Positions 26,132-32,110 of a DNA stretch of 64,000 nucleotides are shown here, piece after piece. Where the stretch lies: NCBI GenBank assembly GCA_036267955.1, contig DATAVB010000116.1, positions 27,368-91,367 of the forward strand. The letters run 5' to 3'. The notes beneath the pieces were generated by a model. That model worked only from the letters and a program-made list of their open reading frames with translations. It was not told where the DNA came from and made no database searches. The DNA is from DATAVB01 sp036267955. GTDB taxonomy: Bacteria > Actinomycetota > Actinomycetes > Mycobacteriales > QHCD01. A program made the position numbers and the translations under genes. How positions within the stretch are numbered: position 1 is the first letter of the stretch; each line of letters starts with the position of its first letter.

Positions 26132-27487
26132 TCAGTGTGCCACCGGCCGCGGTCCAATCAGTTCGGCCCGTTCGTCCTGCTCGGCTCGTTCGTCCTGCTC
26201 GGCTGGCGTGAGCACCCGCAGGTACGGCGCCACTCCCGGCGCCCGCTCCACCCGGAGTCCCTTGCTGCGGGCGAAAGCCAGCCCAAGCACGAGGGCCGCG
26301 AGGAACGAAACCACGCCCCCGCCGACGATGCTCACCCGCGGGCTGGTCACCTCGGCGAGCCAGCCGATCAGCAGCGAGCCGAAGGGCGCACCACCCATGA
26401 ATACCAGGAGATACAAACCCATCACCCGGCCGCGCATCGAGGCGCTGATGCCCATCTGCACGCTCGCATTCGCCGCCGTGGTGAAGGTCAGCGACGCGAC
26501 CCCGGTCGGGATCAGCAGGATCGCGAACGTCACGTAGGTCGGCATCAGGCCGGTCATCGTCTCCAGCACCCCGAACGCGAAGGCCGAACCGAGCAGCAGC
26601 CTGATTCGCGGTCGCGCCTTGCGTCGCCCGGACAGCAGCGCGCCGCCGAGTGAGCCGACCGCGATCATCGTGGAGAGCAGGCCGTACGATTCCGCGCCGG
26701 TGTGGAACGTTCCCTTGGCCATCAACGCGATGGTCACCTGGAAATTCAGCCCGAAGGTGGCGACGACGAAAACCAGCGCCATGGGCAGTACGAGATCGTG
26801 CCGGGAGCGTACGTATCGCAGCCCCTCGATCAACTGCCCCTTCTTGCGCGGCACCGGTTTCGACCGGTGCAGCTCCGAGACCCGCATCAACAGGAGCCCG
26901 ACGAGCACGGCGATATAGGACACCGAATTCAACACGAATACCGTGCCCGTGCCGACCAATGAAATGAGCACGCCGGCCACGGCCGGCCCGATGATGCGAG
27001 CGCTGTTGAAGGTCGCGGAATTCAGGCTCACCGCATTGCTCACGTCGGCGTGGCCCACCATCTCGACCACAAAGGACTGTCGCGCGGGGTTGTCGATAAC
27101 GGTGATCAGTCCCAGCAGGAACGCCACCAGATAAACGTGCCAGATCGCGACCACGCCGCCCAACTCGAGCAGGCCGAGCGAGAGCGCGCAGAAACCCATC
27201 AGGATCTGGGTGATCAGCAGGATCTTGCGCTTGTCGTAGCGGTCGGCGACGACGCCGCCCCACAGTCCCAACGCGAGGGTCGGGGTGAACTGCAGAGCCG
27301 TGACGACGCCGAGCGCGGTGCCGCTGTTGTGTGTGAGATCGAGGACCAGCCAGTCCTGCGCGACCCGCTGCATCCAGGTGCCGATATTGGAAACGACCTG
27401 GCCGCCGGCGAAAAGCCGGTAATTGCGGATCCGCAACGAGCGGAACATTCCCCCGTCCGGCCGTTTTGCCGGCTCGGCGGTCCTCAC
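26132..27487 (-). CDS. MFS transporter (marR-linked)
   Basis: A 451-residue drug-exporter-like MFS protein. Seen: SLRIRNYRLFAGGQVVSNIG, GTWMQRVAQDWLVLDL, ADRYDKRKILL (motif A), DNPARQSFVVEMVG and SMRGRVMGLYLLVFMGGAPFG, all typical of the EntS/MFS_3 group; about twelve helices. The C-terminus has a duplicated EQDERA unit from an 18-base tandem repeat. The start may be GTG at 27487, overlapping the marR stop (GTGA), or ATG at 27448, which gives the more usual MFRSLRIRNYR beginning. Coupling to marR suggests regulated efflux. Confidence 0.9.
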   Translation of the reverse strand: MRTAEPAKRPDGGMFRSLRIRNYRLFAGGQVVSNIGTWMQRVAQDWLVLDLTHNSGTALGVVTALQFTPTLALGLWGGVVADRYDKRKILLITQILMGFCALSLGLLELGGVVAIWHVYLVAFLLGLITVIDNPARQSFVVEMVGHADVSNAVSLNSATFNSARIIGPAVAGVLISLVGTGTVFVLNSVSYIAVLVGLLLMRVSELHRSKPVPRKKGQLIEGLRYVRSRHDLVLPMALVFVVATFGLNFQVTIALMAKGTFHTGAESYGLLSTMIAVGSLGGALLSGRRKARPRIRLLLGSAFAFGVLETMTGLMPTYVTFAILLIPTGVASLTFTTAANASVQMGISASMRGRVMGLYLLVFMGGAPFGSLLIGWLAEVTSPRVSIVGGGVVSFLAALVLGLAFARSKGLRVERAPGVAPYLRVLTPAEQDERAEQDERAELIGPRPVAH

Positions 27488-27918
27488 GAATCGATCAGTT
27501 GGTCCATCACCTCTATTGCTGCCCGCAGTGTTTCCCGATCCTCGTTCGACAGCTTCTTCAGACGCTGACTCAGCCACGCTTCGCGTGCTCGCACCTCCTC
27601 GATGAGCTTCGTACCGGCCTCGGTGAGAGCGACGATCACTTGACGCCCGTCGGTGGGATGCGGCGCGCGGGCAACAAGGCCACGCTCCTCCAGGGAGGCG
27701 AGCACCCTGGTCATCGACGGCGGTTGCACCTTCTCGTGTGCAGCCAACTCCCCCGGGGTCATCGGACCGAACCGGGTGAGCGTGTTCATAGCGGCAATGT
27801 GCGTCAGCGTGACCGAGGGATCGGCACGCTGGGACCGTAGACACCGGTTCAGCCGCACAACGGCGAGCCGGAGGGAGCTGGAAAGCGTCCCCACCGGTGG
27901 CACTACGGTCTCGGACAT
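27484..27918 (-). CDS. MarR family transcriptional regulator
   Basis: A 144-residue winged-helix regulator. Seen: LTHIAAMNTLTRFGPMTPGELAAH, the recognition region VQPPSMTRVLASLEERGLVARAP and the wing HPTDGRQVIVALTEAG, followed by the dimerising C-terminal helix. ATG at 27918 is used. It is the first gene of an operon with the MFS exporter and thpR, and an imperfect palindrome just upstream suggests autorepression. Ligand unknown. Confidence 0.93.
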   Translation of the reverse strand: MSETVVPPVGTLSSSLRLAVVRLNRCLRSQRADPSVTLTHIAAMNTLTRFGPMTPGELAAHEKVQPPSMTRVLASLEERGLVARAPHPTDGRQVIVALTEAGTKLIEEVRAREAWLSQRLKKLSNEDRETLRAAIEVMDQLIDS

Positions 27919-27927
27919 ATCGTTAGC

Positions 27928-27943
27928 ATACCTCACGAAGTAT
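27928..27943. promoter_or_regulatory. putative MarR operator
   Basis: ATACCTCACGAAGTAT is a 16-base imperfect palindrome (ATAC..GTAT ends; 12 of 16 positions symmetric) starting ten bases before the marR ATG and overlapping a -10-like TATGCT on the minus strand. Size and position fit a MarR-type autoregulatory site. Confidence 0.5.
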
Positions 27944-27961
27944 CTCACCGCCACCGAAACC

Positions 27962-27974
27962 GTCCACTGTGGAC
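27962..27974. repeat. GTCCACTGTGGAC palindrome (exact copy)
   Basis: An exact 13-base form of the recurring palindrome, between the marR start and the stop codon of the purine permease gene, whose last base it touches. Confidence 0.8.
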
Positions 27975-29431
27975 TAGTTGATGCCCAGGGCCGCCTTGAT
28001 CGGGTCGATGGCGAAATAGATGACGAACGCGACGGCGACGATCCACAGCAACGGATGGATCTCGCGGGCCTTGCCCTTGACCGTACGGAGGATCACGTAG
28101 CTCACCACGCCGGCGCCGATGCCGTCGGTGATCGAGTACGTGAAGGGCATCAGCACCATCGTGAGGAACGCCGGCACGGCGACCGAGAAGTCGTTCAGGT
28201 CCAACCGTTTGATCTGGCCGATCATCAGGCAGCCGACCAGGACGAGTGCCGGGGTCGCCGCCTCCGACGGCACGACCGACACCAGCGGGGTGAGGAAGAG
28301 GGCCACCACGAACAGGGCCCCGGTGACGACGCTGGCCAGGCCGGTCCGGGCGCCGTCGCCGACGCCGGCGGCGGACTCGACGTAGGCCGTGGCCGAGGAC
28401 GCGCTGGCGATACCGCCGGCCGCGGCCGCGGTGGCGTCGACGAAGAGCACCCGACCCATCCCCGGCAGCTCGCCGTTCTCATCGAGCAGGTCACCCTCGG
28501 CCGCGACGCCCATCAGGGTGCCGATCGAGTCGAAGAAATCCGAGAGTACGAGCGAGAAGACGATCAATACGGCGGCGACAACACCGATCCGCTGGAATCC
28601 GCCGAGCAGCGAGAAGTGCCCGAACAGCGAGAGATCCGGGCTCTGCGCCACCTTGTGCGGCAGCTTCGGGACGTTGAGCTGCCAGCCGTCCGGGTGCACC
28701 TTGCCCTTGGCGTCCACGGCCGGCCCGGCCTTTGCGATCGCCTCGACGATGATCGCCAGGATCGTGTTGATCACGATGCCGATCAGGATCGCGCCCTTGA
28801 CCCGCAGCGCCATCAGCGACGCCATGATCAGCAGCCCGACGACGAATACCAGCACTGGCCAACCGCGCAGGCTGCCCGTCCCCAGCTGGACCGGGACCGT
28901 CGTACCCGCCGCATCCGGGATCCGGCGCACGATGCCGGAGTCGACGAAGCCGATGAACGTGATGAACAACCCGATGCCGACACCGATGGCGGTCCGCAGT
29001 TGTTGCGGAATGGCGCGCAGCACGGCGGACCGGAATCCGGTCAGCACCAGCGCGATGATGACCAGGCCCTCCCACAGCACCAGCCCCATCGCGTCCGGCC
29101 AGGACATCTGGCTGGCGACACTCGCCGCCAGGAACGCGTTCAGCCCGAGTCCGGTAGCCAGGCCGTACGGGTAGCGCCCGATCACGCCCATCGCGATCGT
29201 CATGACCGCGGCGACCAGGGCGGTCACCGCGGCAACCGGCGGGATGCCGAGGAAATGGTGGTCCGCGTCCGGTGCGGTGCCGATGATCAGCGGGTTGAGC
29301 ACCACGATGTACGCCATGGCGAAGAACGTCACGACGCCGCCACGGATCTCCCTGCGCACCGTGGAGCCACGGGCCGAGATCGAGAAGTAGCGGTCGAGAG
29401 TGGACTCCGGTCGGGTGGCTGTGCCCGTCAT
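27974..29431 (-). CDS. NCS2 family (AzgA-like) purine permease
   Basis: A 485-residue membrane transporter that probably imports guanine, hypoxanthine or adenine by proton symport. Seen: LDRYFSISARGSTVRREIRGG, GVVTFFAMAYIVVLNPLI, ATGLGLNAFLA, QLRTAIGVGIGLFITFIGF, SDFFDSIGTLMGVA and SSATAYVESAAGVGDGARTG, which are hallmarks of the AzgA/PbuG branch, and about twelve helices. ATG at 29431 has GGAGGAC nine bases upstream. It is divergent from the DUF2530 gene with only 51 bases between them. Confidence 0.93.
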   Translation of the reverse strand: MTGTATRPESTLDRYFSISARGSTVRREIRGGVVTFFAMAYIVVLNPLIIGTAPDADHHFLGIPPVAAVTALVAAVMTIAMGVIGRYPYGLATGLGLNAFLAASVASQMSWPDAMGLVLWEGLVIIALVLTGFRSAVLRAIPQQLRTAIGVGIGLFITFIGFVDSGIVRRIPDAAGTTVPVQLGTGSLRGWPVLVFVVGLLIMASLMALRVKGAILIGIVINTILAIIVEAIAKAGPAVDAKGKVHPDGWQLNVPKLPHKVAQSPDLSLFGHFSLLGGFQRIGVVAAVLIVFSLVLSDFFDSIGTLMGVAAEGDLLDENGELPGMGRVLFVDATAAAAGGIASASSATAYVESAAGVGDGARTGLASVVTGALFVVALFLTPLVSVVPSEAATPALVLVGCLMIGQIKRLDLNDFSVAVPAFLTMVLMPFTYSITDGIGAGVVSYVILRTVKGKAREIHPLLWIVAVAFVIYFAIDPIKAALGIN

Positions 29432-29482
29432 CTGCTGTCCTCCGGCGGCTGGGGCGGATCATCCGCGGGTAGCCTGCCTCAT

Positions 29483-29740
29483 GTGAGCAGCGCAGATGAA
29501 AACGGACCGGCCGAACGCACCCTGGAACCGATCCGGGCCGATGCGCTGCATGTGGTGCTCGTCGGCACCGCCGGCTGGGTGATCGCGGTCGTGGTGCTGC
29601 TGTTCGCCCGTGGCTCGCACGACAGCTGGCTGTGGACCGCGCTGGCCGGCGCCGGCCTCGGGTTGCTCGGGATTCCGCTGATCGCGGCGCAGCGGCGTAC
29701 CGCCGCCCGCCGCGGAATGGGCAACACCGACCGCGACTGA
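29483..29740 (+). CDS. DUF2530 membrane protein
   Basis: An 85-residue protein with two predicted membrane helices (about 22-42 and 48-68) and a basic C-terminus QRRTAARRGMGN, matching the actinobacterial DUF2530 family of unknown function. GTG at 29483 gives VSSADENGPAERTLEPI; the ATG two bases earlier is followed directly by TGA and cannot be used. Pairing with an NCS2 permease and a MarR regulator is, from memory, common in actinobacteria, and M. tuberculosis has a small membrane protein at the equivalent place. Confidence 0.82.
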   Translation: MSSADENGPAERTLEPIRADALHVVLVGTAGWVIAVVVLLFARGSHDSWLWTALAGAGLGLLGIPLIAAQRRTAARRGMGNTDRD

Positions 29741-29788
29741 CCTCAGCGCAGCGTAGCCGCGCCGGCACAACCAGCGTATTTCCAGGGC

Positions 29789-29840
29789 GCAACCCTCCAG
29801 TTGCACGGCCGCCTCTCATGTGCAATCCTCCAGTTGCACG
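29789..29840. promoter_or_regulatory. two ArsR-type operator copies
   Basis: GCAACCCTCCAGTTGCACG at 29789-29807 and GCAATCCTCCAGTTGCACG at 29822-29840 are direct repeats differing at one base, with starts 33 bases apart (about three helical turns). Each is an imperfect dyad GCAAY-N6-GTTGC. They lie 30-80 bases before the SRPBCC gene, which is followed by an arsR gene, so they are likely its autoregulatory sites. Confidence 0.7.
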
Positions 29841-29869
29841 TCAAATCGATAAGCTACGGAGGCAGTCCG

Positions 29870-30325
29870 ATGAGCGCAGATCGCATCGAACGGGAGATCG
29901 TCATCGCGGCACCGGTAGAGCGGGTCTGGGCCGTGCTCACCGAGCCCGAGCACATCGGCCAGTGGTTTGGCCAGGGCAAGCCGACCGAGATAGACCTGCG
30001 ACCGGGCGGCATCATGCGGCTCGACCACGGCGAGTACGGCGATTTCCTGACCCGGATCGAGAAGGTGGAGCCGCCGAGCTACTTCTCGTACCGGTGGGCC
30101 AGCGCGTATCCGAATGTGGTCGCCACCGACGACAACTCAACGCTGGTGGAATTCAGTCTCTCCGCGGAGGGGACCGGCACCCGGCTTCGCCTGGTGGAGA
30201 GCGGATTCGCCACTCTGACCATCCCACCGGAGCGGGAGCAGCACGCGTCGCACGCAAGTCACTCCGGCGGCTGGCCCGACGCGCTCGGCAACCTGCAGAA
30301 GTACGTGGAGCAGACCGCGGCATGA
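29870..30325 (+). CDS. SRPBCC (AHSA1-like) domain protein
   Basis: A 151-residue START/Bet v 1-like protein of the AHSA1 family with a hydrophobic cavity; ligand and role unknown. Seen: IEREIVIAAPVERVWAVLTE, the WFGQGKPTEIDLRPGG stretch, FSYRWAS, and the closing SGGWPDALGNLQKYVE, where the family has its GW..L..L..Y signature. ATG at 29870 follows GGAGG. Its TGA overlaps the arsR ATG (ATGA), a common actinobacterial pairing of SRPBCC and ArsR genes. Confidence 0.9.
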   Translation: MSADRIEREIVIAAPVERVWAVLTEPEHIGQWFGQGKPTEIDLRPGGIMRLDHGEYGDFLTRIEKVEPPSYFSYRWASAYPNVVATDDNSTLVEFSLSAEGTGTRLRLVESGFATLTIPPEREQHASHASHSGGWPDALGNLQKYVEQTAA

Positions 30326-30648
30326 CCGCCGCGCCGGACGGGGCCGGGCCGGTGCTTACCGCACTGGCCGACCCGACCCGCCGGCAGCTGCTGGACCGGC
30401 TCGCCGCGCACGGCGAAACCACGGCGACGGTGCTCTCCGCGGAGTTGCCGGTCAGCCGGCAGGCCCTGGTGAAACACCTGTCCGTACTGGAGAATGTCGG
30501 GCTGGTCCGCAGTCGGCGGGACGGCCGGGAGCGACGCTACGCGGTGCGACCGGAGCAACTGGTCGACACCGCCCGCTGGATGAACGACGTCGCCGATCGG
30601 TGGAGCACCCGGCTGGACGCCATCCGCCGGATCGCCGAGGGCGGCTGA
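30322..30648 (+). CDS. ArsR family transcriptional regulator
   Basis: A 108-residue winged-helix regulator. Seen: LTALADPTRRQLLDRLA, the HTH ATVLSAELPVSRQALVKHLS and the wing GLVRSRRDGRERRYAVRPE. No cysteine pair for metal sensing is present, so it is probably a non-metal ArsR of the kind coupled to SRPBCC genes. Starts inside the stop of the preceding gene. The two repeats at 29789-29840 are its likely binding sites. Confidence 0.92.
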   Translation: MTAAPDGAGPVLTALADPTRRQLLDRLAAHGETTATVLSAELPVSRQALVKHLSVLENVGLVRSRRDGRERRYAVRPEQLVDTARWMNDVADRWSTRLDAIRRIAEGG

Positions 30649-30657
30649 AGTCACCGA

Positions 30658-31404
30658 TCAAACCGCGATACGTCCACCGTCGACCGGGAGAATGGCTCCA
30701 TGGACGAAGCTCGCGTCATCCCCCGCCAAATAGGTGACGGCCGGAGCGATTTCCGCGGGCATACCGGGTCGACCATGGGGAATTGTGGCGGCAAGCTGGT
30801 CGAGCCCGTCACCCATCACTGCCGTTCCCTCCGTCCGGGTCGGGCCAGGGCTCACCGCATTGACACGAACACCTGAGGGCCCGTATTCGGCGGCCCAGGA
30901 CTTTGTCAGCAGGACCAGCGCGGCTTTGCTTGAGCCGTACAGCGCCATATTGGCCTGTCCGTACTGAGCAACCATGGTCGTGATGTTGACGATCGATCCC
31001 TTTCCCCGCGCCGCCATTGCCGGCGCCAGCTCGGCGACGAGAAAGAATGGCACCTTTACATTGATTCCGTAGACCGTGTCGAATTCTGTCTCGGACGTCG
31101 CGTCCGTCGGGCCGAACGGAAAGACACCGGCGTTGTTGACCAGTATGTCGACACGCCCGCCCAACTCGACGGCGCGGCGGGCGAGATTACGAGCGCTCTC
31201 CTCGTCAATCAGGTCAACGGCGACGAAGTCGGCTTTCCCGCCTGCCGCACGGATCTCCGCCACCACGCGGTCGCCCCGATCCACATCACGGCCGGAAAGA
31301 ATGACGTGCGCCCCGTGAGCTGCGAGATCGATCGCTGTTGCGCGACCGATGCCGCTGTTTCCACCGGTGACCAGCGCTACAGAACCTTCGAGATCGGTAG
31401 ACAT
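30658..31404 (-). CDS. SDR family oxidoreductase
   Basis: A 248-residue short-chain dehydrogenase with an intact NAD(P) fold. Seen: LVTGGNSGIGRA at 12-23, DILVNNAGVFPFG, NITTMVAQYGQ and the catalytic YGSSK (Tyr156, Lys160); the usual catalytic Ser position (143) is Thr. C-terminal DDASFVHGAILPVDGG closes the fold. ATG at 31404 is preferred over 31425 because GGAAGGA lies nine bases upstream. Divergent from a TetR gene that shares a region with two palindromic operators, so it is very likely that regulator's target. Substrate unknown. Confidence 0.93.
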   Translation of the reverse strand: MSTDLEGSVALVTGGNSGIGRATAIDLAAHGAHVILSGRDVDRGDRVVAEIRAAGGKADFVAVDLIDEESARNLARRAVELGGRVDILVNNAGVFPFGPTDATSETEFDTVYGINVKVPFFLVAELAPAMAARGKGSIVNITTMVAQYGQANMALYGSSKAALVLLTKSWAAEYGPSGVRVNAVSPGPTRTEGTAVMGDGLDQLAATIPHGRPGMPAEIAPAVTYLAGDDASFVHGAILPVDGGRIAV

Positions 31405-31435
31405 GGAGAAACGTGTTCCTTCCATTCACACTAAC

Positions 31436-31479
31436 TGAACAGATCTGTTCAAGTCTGCTCATCTGAACAGATCTGTTTG
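31436..31479. promoter_or_regulatory. two TetR-type palindromic operators
   Basis: TGAACAGATCTGTTCA at 31436-31451 is a perfect 16-base palindrome. A second copy, TGAACAGATCTGTTTG at 31464-31479, matches at all but the last two bases. Starts are 28 bases apart. They lie between the divergent SDR and TetR starts, the second only 13 bases before the TetR ATG, as expected for autorepression. Confidence 0.85.
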
Positions 31480-31492
31480 GTAAAGTCAAGCC

Positions 31493-32110
31493 ATGACGAC
31501 GAAGCCTCGGCGGCGGCCGGCCCTGGAGCGGGTGATCGCGACCGCTGACCGGCTGTTCTACGAGGGCGGGCTGCACGCGACCGGCGTCGACCTGATCGCT
31601 GCTGAGGCAAATGTCTCCAAGGCCACGCTCTACACGTACTTCCACACCAAGGACGACCTCGTGGCGGAATACCTGCGTGGGCGTAGCGGCGCCTGGCGGG
31701 CGCATGTTGTGCACGAACTGGAAGGGCGCGGCGGCGATCCGCGAGCGCGCATCCTGACCGTGTTCGATCTGCTCGGCGAGTGGTTCACCACCGATGGCTT
31801 CCGCGGCTGCCCATTCATCAACTCCGAGGCCGAGAGCACTCCGGAAGCGCCCGGACATCGGGTGAATCTGGAGCACCGCGCCTGGGTCCGCACGTTGTTC
31901 GCCGGCCTTCTCGCGGAGGCGGGCCTGCCCTCCCCCGACCGGGTCGCTCCACAACTCACGTTGCTCTACGACGGCGCGATGAGCAGCGCACAGGTCGAGT
32001 CAGACATCGATTGGATCGATGCGGCCAAGCGCACCGCCGACGCCGTCATCGACGCCGAACTCGCCCGTTCGCGGCGGACCCGAAGGCGCCCACCTGCAGC
32101 AGGCGGCTAG
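31493..32110 (+). CDS. TetR family transcriptional regulator
   Basis: A 205-residue repressor. Seen: an N-terminal HTH, RVIATADRLFYEGGLHATGV then LIAAEANVSKATLYTYFHTK, and a C-terminal ligand domain with GEWFTTDGFRGCPFINSEAES, characteristic of the subgroup with the conserved FRGCPF(I/L)N stretch. The SDR gene divergent from it is the probable target; an electrophile or xenobiotic inducer is a guess. Its stop codon overlaps that of the convergent large ATPase gene in the four bases CTAG (32107-32110). Confidence 0.94.
   Translation: MTTKPRRRPALERVIATADRLFYEGGLHATGVDLIAAEANVSKATLYTYFHTKDDLVAEYLRGRSGAWRAHVVHELEGRGGDPRARILTVFDLLGEWFTTDGFRGCPFINSEAESTPEAPGHRVNLEHRAWVRTLFAGLLAEAGLPSPDRVAPQLTLLYDGAMSSAQVESDIDWIDAAKRTADAVIDAELARSRRTRRRPPAAGG

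Noticed and set aside
27653..29740. A plus-strand open frame of 695 codons ending with the DUF2530 gene
   Set aside because: Only its last 85 codons resemble a protein family. The rest is antisense to marR and the purine permease.
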